Source: Reichenbachiella agarivorans (GTDB lineage Bacteria > Bacteroidota > Bacteroidia > Cytophagales > Cyclobacteriaceae). From it: a DNA stretch of 64,000 nt. The notes below the pieces were generated by a model. It was not told where the DNA came from. It saw only the letters and a program-made list of their open reading frames with translations, and searched no databases. The translations under genes were made by a program, and so were the position numbers. Shown here piece by piece: positions 20,369 to 27,778 of this stretch. The stretch spans positions 1,767,501 through 1,831,500 of the forward strand of contig NZ_CP106679.1 in NCBI RefSeq assembly GCF_025502585.1, written 5' to 3'. Position 1 is the stretch's first letter, and each line of letters begins with the position of its first letter.

Positions 20369-20842
20369 ATGCGTTTGTTCGAAAAGAAATTTTCAGAGAT
20401 CAGTCCTTGGAGTCTACTTTGGCTTCTCGCGACTATTTTTGGCAATCCCATCTACAACGTCATCGTGTATCTGATTCTCATTCAGGTAGGTGCATACATA
20501 GAGGTCAGTACCAATGTGACTTTGGTGTCTCAGTCGTATTTTATATTGTTCTTGCTGATCATCTTTGGTGTGCGCTATGTGGCATATCGAATCTTCTATG
20601 TCGTCAGACTCAAGGACCAAATGAATACGGCCTTCTTTGTAGAGGCATTTTTAGAGAGACACAAGTTTCAGGTCGTAGGTATGGTTACATTCCTGATGTG
20701 GACTCATGAGGTGGAGGGAAACATTGCTGGGTTCATTTATTTTCCAGTCACCATCCTCTTGACGCTCTCTGTGTCAATTGTGACGCTGAATCGACTTCTA
20801 AAAATGCGTAAGTATTTAGACAAGTTTAAAGCAAGGACTTAA
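20369..20842 (+). CDS. Small integral membrane protein of unknown function
   Basis: The 157-aa product has four hydrophobic segments (about 15-38, 48-72, 98-112 and 116-138), with both termini basic and therefore probably cytoplasmic. I recognise no family. It begins in the base after the Dabb stop codon, so it is likely translated from the same mRNA. Its 3' end overlaps the DUF4421 gene on the other strand by 17 bp. Confidence 0.7.
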   Translation: MRLFEKKFSEISPWSLLWLLATIFGNPIYNVIVYLILIQVGAYIEVSTNVTLVSQSYFILFLLIIFGVRYVAYRIFYVVRLKDQMNTAFFVEAFLERHKFQVVGMVTFLMWTHEVEGNIAGFIYFPVTILLTLSVSIVTLNRLLKMRKYLDKFKART

Positions 20843-21890
20843 AGAGTTTGTTTTTTGGTTTATCCAAAAAATTGGGCTGTATGAAACGCCTACCAAAATA
20901 AATTTTGAAATTATTTACACCCCGTTCTAAGTAGGCCGCTTCCTTCTCTTTGGCACCTGAAGAAGTGGCAAACGCAGATAAACCTCCATAATAAGTTGTT
21001 CCGTTATAACCCAGTGCGACTCGAATCGCAATAAACTCATCTAAGACAGTATTGGAATAAGGTTCCCTTTGATCTGTAGATTTTGCTTTCTCTATTTCTG
21101 GCCCAATGCCCAAGGTGCATGTCATCGACAAGAATACTCGTTTAAAGACCACCAAGTTGTAAGCATACCCTCCAGTAATACCGAAGTTGTAGTAATCAGT
21201 GTTTCTAAAGTCATTTTGATAATTGGCTCTGGCATTTAGTTCGTTAGGGATTAGAGTAGAATCGGCAGTCATCGTAAAATAGTTGAAAAAGATACCACTG
21301 ACCCATGATCCTGCACTCTTAACCTGACGTTCGGTTTGTGTAAAGGCTGCTCGATAAGAAAAATTTTCATGATTGAATACATATAGACCAGAAATTCCCG
21401 CGTTGATTGTTTTTAAATCTGGGCGCTGAGGATAATTCGTTAGATTGTATTGTTGAATGTAGGATTCAGGGTTGCTGATGTAATAGCCTTTATATTGTTG
21501 TAGAACTAAATCAATGGCTAAATATCTAAGGAAAACATTAGACTGAATATCTAAGGCCTTAGTTTTTCCATATTTCGCATCATCATTATTCAACAGAGGC
21601 CAGTTAAATGCAATGTTGAGAGAAAACCAATCAGTACTCGCTCCCAAACCCATTTTTATATTCTCATTGGGTTTGTAGGTAATGGACTTTCTTGTGTAAT
21701 CATCATGGTGTGAAATGGCGGTTGACCTAATTGAGGCAAACCCTCTGACAGATAACTGATCAGAATAATCAATGATGTAATTGGGGTTGTAGTCAATAGA
21801 GTCTCTCCATTCGTTGGGTTGTCCTCTCATTTCGGTGATCACTGTTCCCCAAAGCGAAATAAAGAAAAGCCAAAATACTCTTTTGCCCAT
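20826..21890 (-). CDS. DUF4421 family protein, probable outer-membrane barrel
   Basis: The 354-aa product has a signal-like N-terminus (MGKRVFWLFFISLWGTVI). It shows the DUF4421 pattern: a tyrosine-rich early part (DYNPNYIIDYSDQLSVRGF), KSITYKPNENIKMGLGAS, then amphipathic strands and a long DLVLQQYKGYYI region. Members occur almost only in Bacteroidota and are predicted outer-membrane proteins without assigned function. It stands alone on the minus strand. Its 3' end overlaps the small membrane protein gene by 17 bp. Confidence 0.82.
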   Translation of the reverse strand: MGKRVFWLFFISLWGTVITEMRGQPNEWRDSIDYNPNYIIDYSDQLSVRGFASIRSTAISHHDDYTRKSITYKPNENIKMGLGASTDWFSLNIAFNWPLLNNDDAKYGKTKALDIQSNVFLRYLAIDLVLQQYKGYYISNPESYIQQYNLTNYPQRPDLKTINAGISGLYVFNHENFSYRAAFTQTERQVKSAGSWVSGIFFNYFTMTADSTLIPNELNARANYQNDFRNTDYYNFGITGGYAYNLVVFKRVFLSMTCTLGIGPEIEKAKSTDQREPYSNTVLDEFIAIRVALGYNGTTYYGGLSAFATSSGAKEKEAAYLERGVNNFKIYFGRRFIQPNFLDKPKNKLFKSLL

Positions 21891-21939
21891 GTTCTAAATT
21901 AATAGAACGAAACCGTAAAGAAAAATCGAGAGAACGTTA

Positions 21940-22533
21940 TTACAAATACTGGGTTACATCTATGACATGCATACCCGCTGTTTTAGCTGCGGTCATACCA
22001 GGTTTGCCATCCTCGAATACTATGCAATCTTTGGGATCTACTTGGATCAATTCCGAGCAGCGCAAAAAGGTCTCAGGGTGAGGTTTGAAATGAGTCACAT
22101 CGGTGGCGGTCACCACATGATGAAAATATTCTTGTAATCCGAACATATTAAACATGCGTGTTACAGTGTCTCGATTACTCCCTGTCCCTACTGCCATGGG
22201 CAATTTGCCATGAAAGGCACGAACGATATCCATGATAGGTTCGATCAGCGTGATTTGATCCAGCTTGTCATCTACATAATTTCGTTTTCGCTCCAGAGCC
22301 AGCTCCACATCAAAATTCACAATGCCATGCTCCTCTTCGATCATGAGCATCGTGTCTTTGGTGGGAATACCACCTCTACTCAGGAAGACAGCTTGTGGAT
22401 AAGTAACTCCCCATGGCTCAAGGCTGTAATTGTATGCTTTGAGATGCAGTGGCATAGAGTCAATTACCGTCCCATCCAAATCAAATATTAATCCTTTTAT
22501 TCCTGCTGGTATCGGTATCGTTACTGCTTGCAT
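21940..22533 (-). CDS. HAD superfamily hydrolase, beta-phosphoglucomutase-like
   Basis: A 197-aa haloacid dehalogenase-type phosphatase. Motif I is FDLDGTVIDS (nucleophile D18, acid/base D20), motif II is the Ser/Thr in VGTGSNRD, motif III is the Lys in THFKPHPETF and motif IV is VFEDGKPG. A helical cap after motif I makes it subfamily I with beta-phosphoglucomutase-like similarity, so it acts on a sugar phosphate or small phosphomonoester. It is monocistronic by spacing, and the true substrate is unknown. Confidence 0.92.
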   Translation of the reverse strand: MQAVTIPIPAGIKGLIFDLDGTVIDSMPLHLKAYNYSLEPWGVTYPQAVFLSRGGIPTKDTMLMIEEEHGIVNFDVELALERKRNYVDDKLDQITLIEPIMDIVRAFHGKLPMAVGTGSNRDTVTRMFNMFGLQEYFHHVVTATDVTHFKPHPETFLRCSELIQVDPKDCIVFEDGKPGMTAAKTAGMHVIDVTQYL

Positions 22534-22646
22534 TTCTTTACTTTTTGTGGCAAACTTAAAGCATAGATATTTCTCATGAAGGACTGAAAATGTAAATAAT
22601 AGGCTATTTTGGTGAATCTTTTTCCATCACAATAGGTTGACTAGAT

Positions 22647-22871
22647 ATGTTTATCATCAAGACTCCAAAATCGTATCCCGAACTTGAAACCATCGAAAAG
22701 CCGTTTCGGGATTTGTCCTTGTCCTACCGGGTAGAGCAGGACGATGCACTTAGCGAACCTCTCATCGTCGAGGGAAAGAGAGAGCATGTAGGAAAGCAAG
22801 CTATAGAAGGATTGATCCAAGAGCTGCGAGATTACTACGGAGCTCATTACAACTGCAGCTGTGCCAGATGA
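22647..22871 (+). CDS. Small hypothetical protein, coupled to a GNAT gene
   Basis: The 74-aa product has no recognisable domain. It is mixed helix/strand in composition and ends in HYNCSCAR, two cysteines separated by one residue. Its stop codon overlaps the start of the acetyltransferase gene (ATGA), which suggests translational coupling and supports it being a real gene. Function unknown. Confidence 0.65.
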   Translation: MFIIKTPKSYPELETIEKPFRDLSLSYRVEQDDALSEPLIVEGKREHVGKQAIEGLIQELRDYYGAHYNCSCAR

Positions 22872-23422
22872 TAGAAGAGATGCTTTACAATTACAAGGAT
22901 GGTTTGGAATCCGAAAGGTTAATCACACGATTGCTCACCAAAGCAGATATTGACGTTTGGGAAGCATATTATTTGAGTGGAGGTCGAGAAAAGTATTTGC
23001 TGGATTTTGGAGGAAACACACCCAAAGAAAATGCCCGTTTGGCAGTGGAGCGTCAACTCAGACGATATGAGAGCAAAACTTACGGTTTGCAAGCATTGAT
23101 CGAAAAGGATTCAGGTTTATTGATTGGACAGTGTGGTCTATTGGTAGAAGAACTGGACGGAGAGACTCAATTAGAGTTAGGGTATCAGCTGTTCAACGAC
23201 TACTGGGGAAAGGGATATGCGACAGAAGCTGCTAGGATGTTTATCGACTATGGATTTGCCGTGCTGGATGCGACTTCCATAGTGGCGATCATCAATGTGG
23301 ACAATATCAGTTCTCAAAAAGTAGCATCACGGAATGCTATGAAACAAGAAAAGCAAATGGCGTACATGGGGTCTCAGGTGTTTGTGTATCGTCTTGTGAG
23401 ACAAGATTGGGTAAAGTTGTAA
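22868..23422 (+). CDS. GNAT family N-acetyltransferase
   Basis: A 184-aa acetyltransferase of the RimJ/RimL type. It begins with the typical ESERLITRLLTKADIDVWE segment. The acetyl-CoA binding part follows (LELGYQLFNDYWGKGYATEA, with GKGYATEA forming the pyrophosphate loop). The C-terminal NVDNISSQKVASRNAM is also family-typical. It transfers an acetyl group from acetyl-CoA to an amino group, either a protein N-terminus or a small molecule. Its ATG overlaps the stop of the 74-aa gene upstream. Confidence 0.92.
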   Translation: MIEEMLYNYKDGLESERLITRLLTKADIDVWEAYYLSGGREKYLLDFGGNTPKENARLAVERQLRRYESKTYGLQALIEKDSGLLIGQCGLLVEELDGETQLELGYQLFNDYWGKGYATEAARMFIDYGFAVLDATSIVAIINVDNISSQKVASRNAMKQEKQMAYMGSQVFVYRLVRQDWVKL

Positions 23423-23453
23423 TAAATCAATATTGCCTGCATACTAATGCTGC

Positions 23454-23831
23454 ATGAGAACAATAGGAAATGTTATTTGGTTAGTTTTTGGAGGAGTGTT
23501 CATTGCCATAGAGTATTTGGTCAGCAGTATTGTGATGATGATTACGATCATCGGCATCCCTTTTGGGATTCAAACTTTGAAACTAGCGATGCTTGCCCTT
23601 TGGCCTTTTGGGAGTGAAATCAGAGAAGTGCCTCAATCGGTAGGTTGTCTGTCCATCATCATGAATATTTTGTGGTTCTTTGTTGGCGGTATCTGGATTT
23701 GCCTATCTCATTTAGGTTTTGGGATTCTCTTTGCCATTACGATCATCGGCCTACCTTTTGCCAAGCAGCATTTCAAATTAGCCTCTTTGGCTTTGACTCC
23801 CTTTGGTAGGGAGGTAGTGGATAGAAGATGA
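23454..23831 (+). CDS. YccF domain-containing inner membrane protein
   Basis: The 125-aa product carries two copies of the YccF unit. Each has a hydrophobic helix and the motif ITIIGIPFGIQ (about 31-41) or ITIIGLPFAKQ (about 93-103), followed by LA.LA.(W/T)PFG. This internal duplication is normal for the family. It is an inner-membrane protein without established function; in proteobacteria the family sits beside a mechanosensitive-channel-like partner. A terminator follows. Confidence 0.93.
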   Translation: MRTIGNVIWLVFGGVFIAIEYLVSSIVMMITIIGIPFGIQTLKLAMLALWPFGSEIREVPQSVGCLSIIMNILWFFVGGIWICLSHLGFGILFAITIIGLPFAKQHFKLASLALTPFGREVVDRR

Positions 23832-23865
23832 TACATGGATTCAATAGTAATTTAACCGAGTCAAG

Positions 23866-23891
23866 AGTTCTGTCAATGCAGGACTTTTTTT
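23866..23891 (+). terminator. Terminator after the YccF gene
   Basis: The 7-bp stem agttctg/caggact (one G-T pair) with a 6-nt loop is followed directly by seven T. It lies 35 nt after the stop codon. Confidence 0.75.
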
Positions 23892-23910
23892 GTGTCTGGA
23901 GAGTCTTTCT

Positions 23911-23944
23911 ACAAAATAAAGTATGCGCGCATACTTTATTTTGT
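23911..23944. repeat. Perfect 34-bp palindrome
   Basis: Starting at acaaaataaagtatgcg, the sequence is an uninterrupted inverted repeat centred between 23927 and 23928 with no mismatch and no loop. It lies between two terminators that face each other (YccF on plus, tRNA-Phe on minus), outside both hairpins. It has no T-run. A binding site for a dimeric protein or a cruciform-forming site is possible; function unknown. Confidence 0.85.
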
Positions 23945-23969
23945 GGATTCTTTTGTACTTTAGAAGGCA

Positions 23970-23999
23970 TAAAAAAAGGGTTTCTGTTGAGAAACCCTT
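23970..23999 (-). terminator. Terminator of tRNA-Phe
   Basis: On the minus strand a perfect 10-bp stem (aagggtttct/agaaaccctt, 4-nt loop) is followed by seven or more T. It begins 15 nt after the 3' end of tRNA-Phe. Confidence 0.9.
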
Positions 24000-24013
24000 C
24001 TGTTAATGAGGTG

Positions 24014-24086
24014 TGGTGATGAGTGGATTCGAACCACCGACTCACGGATTTTCAGTCCGATGCTCTACCAACTGAGCTACATCACC
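24014..24086 (-). tRNA. tRNA-Phe (anticodon GAA)
   Basis: The 73-nt cloverleaf on the minus strand has a perfect acceptor stem ggtgatg/catcacc with discriminator A, a D-arm with agttggtaga, an anticodon loop ctgaaaa with GAA, and a T-loop ttcgaat. CCA is not encoded and must be added after transcription. It is flanked by its own promoter and terminator, so it is a single-gene transcript. Confidence 0.97.
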
Positions 24087-24100
24087 CCGTTAACGAGGCA

Positions 24101-24131
24101 CAAAAGTATAAAAGTTTAGCAAGGCTGCAAA
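24101..24131 (-). promoter_or_regulatory. Promoter of tRNA-Phe, full consensus match
   Basis: On the minus strand the -33 element tttg (24128-24131) and the -7 box tacttttg (24101-24108) are separated by 19 nt. This is an exact match to the Bacteroidota sigma-A consensus TTTG-N19-21-TAnnTTTG. The predicted start lies a few bases before the tRNA 5' end. Confidence 0.8.
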
Positions 24132-24171
24132 CGAATTGAACAATATTTGAAAATAAAAAATAACAATTTTT

Positions 24172-25482
24172 ATGACCCTGATCACTCAAGTAATTTTTGT
24201 CGTAGTGATGGCTATCCCGACCTATTTGATAGTCAAGAGAATACGACAAATCAGAGGCAATATCCTCCGAGGAAAACCATTGGATCGCTCTGATCAACCT
24301 GCTGCCAGATGGAAGTCCATGTTGTTGGTTGCATTTGGCCAACAGAAGATGTTTAAGAAACCGATCCCTGCATTTTTACACTTGTTGATCTATGTGGGGT
24401 TCTTGGTGATCAATTTGGAAGTAATGGAGTTTATGATTGATGGCCTACTAGGAACTCATCGAACCTTTGCTCCATACCTTGGTTCATTTTACAATGTCGC
24501 GATGAACTTCTTTGAGTTCTTGGCTTTGGGCGTTTTGATTAGTTGTGTAACTTTCTTGATTAGGAGAAACGTGATCAAAGTGCCACGTTTTACCAAGCCA
24601 GAGATGAAAGGCTGGCCTGCGATGGATGGCAATTTGATTTTGATTATTGAGATTGCCTTGATGATGGCGATTTTTAAAATGAACGCTGCGGATCAGGTCT
24701 TGCAGGCTCGGGGTGTGGAGGGGTATCATGACACAGGTAGGCTTCTAATCTCCTCTTCTTTGATTCCTATATTTAATCTTTTCGGGACGGGTCTTTTGGT
24801 GTTTACTGAGCGGGCTGCTTGGTGGTTCCATATCGTGGGCATCATGGCGTTTGCGTTGTATGTGACCTATTCTAAGCACCTCCATATCTTTTTGGCCTTC
24901 CCAAATACCTACTATTCTAATTTGAATGCCAAAGGCAAGATTCAAAACATGGATGCTGTGACCAACGAGGTGAAATCCATGCTTGGGTTGCCTGTAGAGG
25001 CAGCACCTGCCAACCCTGAGGAGATCGGTAGGTTTGGAGCGAAGGATGCACCAGATCTGAGTTGGAAGAGTCTCATGGAGTCCTATACCTGCACCGAGTG
25101 TGGTAGATGCACCGCAGAGTGTCCCGCTAACCTCACGGGCAAGACTTTGTCACCTCGCAAGATCATGATGGACACCCGGGATCGAATCGAAGAGATCGGT
25201 CAGGGCAAAGGAGAAGGAAAATCTTTGTTGGGAGATTACATCACCAAAGAGGAAATCAATGCTTGTACCAGTTGCAATGCTTGTACAGAAGCTTGCCCGA
25301 TCAATATCGATCCGCTGGCGATTATCCTAGAGATGAAACGCTATGTAGCGATGGAGGAATCTGGGTCACCTGCCTCATGGAACGCCATGTTTGCCAACAT
25401 AGAAACCAATTTTGCACCGTGGAAATTTGCGCCTAGCGATAGGTTCAAGTGGGCGGAGGAATTAAACAACGAAAAGAAATAA
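24172..25482 (+). CDS. Membrane Fe-S oxidoreductase subunit with two 4Fe-4S clusters
   Basis: A 436-aa protein whose N-terminal two thirds contain about five to six TM helices similar to the NarI/HdrE heme-binding membrane domain. The C-terminal part is a two-cluster ferredoxin domain with CTECGRCTAECP (C307, 310, 313, 317) and CTSCNACTEACP (C365, 368, 371, 375). It pairs with the CCG-domain protein encoded 4 nt downstream, an arrangement like HdrDE or GlpC-type modules that move electrons between the quinone pool and a soluble donor. The true donor is unknown. The pair is widespread in aerobic Bacteroidota. Confidence 0.9.
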   Translation: MTLITQVIFVVVMAIPTYLIVKRIRQIRGNILRGKPLDRSDQPAARWKSMLLVAFGQQKMFKKPIPAFLHLLIYVGFLVINLEVMEFMIDGLLGTHRTFAPYLGSFYNVAMNFFEFLALGVLISCVTFLIRRNVIKVPRFTKPEMKGWPAMDGNLILIIEIALMMAIFKMNAADQVLQARGVEGYHDTGRLLISSSLIPIFNLFGTGLLVFTERAAWWFHIVGIMAFALYVTYSKHLHIFLAFPNTYYSNLNAKGKIQNMDAVTNEVKSMLGLPVEAAPANPEEIGRFGAKDAPDLSWKSLMESYTCTECGRCTAECPANLTGKTLSPRKIMMDTRDRIEEIGQGKGEGKSLLGDYITKEEINACTSCNACTEACPINIDPLAIILEMKRYVAMEESGSPASWNAMFANIETNFAPWKFAPSDRFKWAEELNNEKK

Positions 25483-25486
25483 GAAG

Positions 25487-26278
25487 ATGAGCGAAACGAC
25501 GATAAAAGCACCTACAGTAGCAGAACTTCAATCCAAAGGCGAGAGTCCCGAAATCCTGTTTTGGGTGGGCTGTGCTGGGTCATTTGACGATAGATACAAA
25601 AGAGTGACGATTGCCTTTACAAAAATATTGAATCATCTGGGCGTGAATTTCGCTGTGCTGGGGCCAGAGGAAAGCTGCACTGGCGATCCTGCTCGCCGTG
25701 CAGGCAATGAGTTTCTTTTCCAGATGCAAGCCATGTCCAACATCCAATTGTTGGATATGTACCAAGTCAAGAAAATAGTGACAGCTTGCCCTCATTGTTT
25801 CAATACCCTGAAAAATGAATATCCAGACTTAGGAGGCAATTATGAAGTGATTCATCACACGACTTTCCTCCAAGAGATGCTCAACAATGGTCGCTTGAAA
25901 ATAGCAGGTGGAGACTACAAAGGTCAGAAAATCACTTACCACGACTCCTGCTATCTCGGCAGAGCCAATGGTGTGTACGAAGCGCCAAGAGAGCTGCTTA
26001 AATCTCTGGATGCGGATCTGGTTGAGATGAAACGCTGCAAGACCAAAGGTCTCTGCTGTGGTGCTGGCGGAGGACAGATGTTCAAAGATGCTGAGAAGGG
26101 TAACAAAGAAATCAACATCGCACGTACCGAGGAGGCACTAGATACAGGTGCAAAAGTGATTGCTGCAGCTTGTCCATTTTGCATGACTATGATGTCCGAT
26201 GGCGTCAAGAACAAAGAGAAGGAACAAGATGTCAAAGTCAAAGACATTGCGGAGCTGATACAGGAGTCTATGGGCTAG
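25487..26278 (+). CDS. CCG (cysteine-rich) domain Fe-S oxidoreductase subunit, HdrB-like
   Basis: The 263-aa soluble protein has two cysteine-rich CCG domains. The first includes FWVGCAGSFD, EESCTGDPARRAG and TACPHCFNTLKNEYP; the second includes DSCYLGRANG, LCCGAGGGQMF and AACPFCMTMM. In HdrB and related proteins these cysteines bind an unusual 4Fe-4S cluster at the catalytic site. It is co-transcribed with the membrane Fe-S subunit (4-nt gap) and presumably forms a complex with it on the cytoplasmic face. The substrate is unknown. Confidence 0.92.
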   Translation: MSETTIKAPTVAELQSKGESPEILFWVGCAGSFDDRYKRVTIAFTKILNHLGVNFAVLGPEESCTGDPARRAGNEFLFQMQAMSNIQLLDMYQVKKIVTACPHCFNTLKNEYPDLGGNYEVIHHTTFLQEMLNNGRLKIAGGDYKGQKITYHDSCYLGRANGVYEAPRELLKSLDADLVEMKRCKTKGLCCGAGGGQMFKDAEKGNKEINIARTEEALDTGAKVIAAACPFCMTMMSDGVKNKEKEQDVKVKDIAELIQESMG

Positions 26279-26317
26279 GGACTCTTTTTAGACAATATTT
26301 TTTATTAGCTTCGGATC

Positions 26318-27037
26318 ATGGGTTCGAAGCTAATTTTGTTTTTGGGATGTCTGCTTTTGATCAGCGGGTCTGGTCATGCGCAGAGTGTGGAAGAAGTGCT
26401 GCAGCGACATTTTGCTGCGGTGGGAGAAGAATCTTTGGCACCCATGCGTTCCGTGCATATAGAAATGATCGAGCGAGATGGGTCGGGCAATACCCGCATC
26501 TACCAGATCACTAAAAAGCGCCCCAACAAGATCCGCAAAGAGACAGAGGTCAAAGGTTTTCGTTACGTTGCGGTATTTGATGGGGAGTATGGGCAAGTCC
26601 TGGAGGGCTGGCTGGAAGATTCGATTCGGGATCTATCGGTCCAGGAACAGGCAGTGCTTGAGATAGAATCTGCCATTGGTTCGCCCTTACAGCTCGGAAG
26701 TCTGCCCGATCATGAGATCAGCTCGATGGGGTTTCCTCAGATAGCGGGGCAGCGATATGCCAAGTTACGCTTGACGTTTTATGACAACTACTTTGTGGAT
26801 TTCTATCTAGATCAGCAGACACACATGATCTACAAGTATGTAGTGTTTGATGAGAAGAGCGAAAAGGTTGCCTACGAACTATTCTATGCCAACTACAAGA
26901 ATCTTGGAGGTTTTGTACTGCCGTACTCCTTCGAAAAGCGGATCGATGACTACAACAAAGTTTCCTACAGCATGAAGGACATTGTATTTGGCGCAGGGGC
27001 TGCCAATTCATTATTCAGTTTAGAACAGGAACCCTAA
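26318..27037 (+). CDS. LolA-like outer membrane lipoprotein-sorting family protein
   Basis: The 239-aa product begins with a signal peptide (MGSKLILFLGCLLLISGSGHAQ). The body fits the LolA/LolB-like half-barrel: residues 25-60 with VLQRHFAAVGEE, the RPNKIRKETEVKG strand and YVAVFDGEYGQVL. It is a periplasmic lipid- or lipoprotein-binding protein by family. It is not the canonical LolA of the Lol pathway necessarily, as Bacteroidota carry several such paralogues. It lies 39 nt after the Fe-S pair and ends at a terminator. Confidence 0.85.
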   Translation: MGSKLILFLGCLLLISGSGHAQSVEEVLQRHFAAVGEESLAPMRSVHIEMIERDGSGNTRIYQITKKRPNKIRKETEVKGFRYVAVFDGEYGQVLEGWLEDSIRDLSVQEQAVLEIESAIGSPLQLGSLPDHEISSMGFPQIAGQRYAKLRLTFYDNYFVDFYLDQQTHMIYKYVVFDEKSEKVAYELFYANYKNLGGFVLPYSFEKRIDDYNKVSYSMKDIVFGAGAANSLFSLEQEP

Positions 27038-27038
27038 C

Positions 27039-27062
27039 ATCCGATGCTTATCGGATTTTTTT
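27039..27062 (+). terminator. Terminator after the LolA-like gene
   Basis: A perfect 7-bp stem atccgat/atcggat with a 4-nt loop gctt is followed by six or seven T. It starts 1 nt after the stop codon. Confidence 0.85.
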
Positions 27063-27086
27063 CTATGCCTATAGGAATTATTTTTA

Positions 27087-27282
27087 TAAGCATAGAAATA
27101 TTTTTTATGCTTACAACTTTCCATTCTATAAGCATCGCTTTATCAAAGTGTAGGCATGGGTTTGCAGATAACCCTAACAGGGTTGTTAACACCAAGAAAA
27201 AAACAACTGTCTGAATCAAGATGTTGTTTCTCAGAGAATAGATATAATTATTACAGCTACCCTAAACCCTGTTAGGGTTTTT
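27087..27282. repeat. Hairpin cluster in the 27063-27397 spacer
   Basis: The 335-nt gene-free spacer holds three perfect hairpins: taagcata/tatgctta (27087-27113, 11-nt loop), aaccct-aac-agggtt (27170-27184) and aaaccct-gtt-agggttt followed by two more T (27264-27282). The last two are reverse complements of each other over 15 bases, so they can also pair with each other over 80 nt. Promoter elements for the following gene were not recognised. Confidence 0.7.
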
Positions 27283-27397
27283 AATTAACCCATTCATGAC
27301 TCAAATCACTTTGTTATATGGAGAGCATTGACTAATATTAGAGTGCAGCTCGAGATAAACTACTTGTTTATTTTTTTAACTTAATTAACTAATTATT

Positions 27398-27778
27398 ATG
27401 TCGACAATTCATGTCACGTTGGTGGTAGACCCCACCTTATTACCCTCAGACCCTAATACATCACCAGAGGCAGCTTGTTTATTGTATGATTCTAATCTGG
27501 ATCCAGACGATACGGGAGCAACTAACTTTCAGATCAATGCTAAGGAAGGAGATACAGTGATTTTTCATATCAGTGCCAGTGACAATGTCACGGTGATGAG
27601 CTTGATAGCAATCGAAGCGAAACCAGGGCAGTCCAACTTGTTTAGTACCACACCTTCGTCGCCTAGTTGGAAAGGTACAGTAGGTGCTGTAGATGGTACA
27701 GAAGCATTTAATGTCCAGTTTTCAGTTGGTGGGACTACTTATACTTTGGATCCTGAAATCAGGGTACGACCAGCTTAA
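27398..27778 (+). CDS. Small beta-rich protein of unknown function, coupled to a histidine kinase gene
   Basis: The 126-aa protein has no signal peptide or TM helix. It looks like a single Ig-like or cupredoxin-like beta-sandwich (TIHVTLVVDP, FQINAKEGDTVIFHISASD, NVQFSVGGTTYTLDPEIRV). Its DP at residues about 11-12 and the C-terminal LDPEIRVRPA recall small proteins annotated DP-EP family, but I am not sure of that assignment. It shares one base (the A of TAATG) with the start of the kinase gene, so the two are translationally coupled. This suggests it could be a ligand, cofactor or modulator of that kinase, which is inference. Confidence 0.78.
   Translation: MSTIHVTLVVDPTLLPSDPNTSPEAACLLYDSNLDPDDTGATNFQINAKEGDTVIFHISASDNVTVMSLIAIEAKPGQSNLFSTTPSSPSWKGTVGAVDGTEAFNVQFSVGGTTYTLDPEIRVRPA

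Noticed and set aside
22868-22880. Shine-Dalgarno sites as start evidence
   Set aside because: Purine-rich motifs before starts are rare in this window, as is usual in Bacteroidota; starts were chosen from signal peptides, domain limits and gene overlaps.
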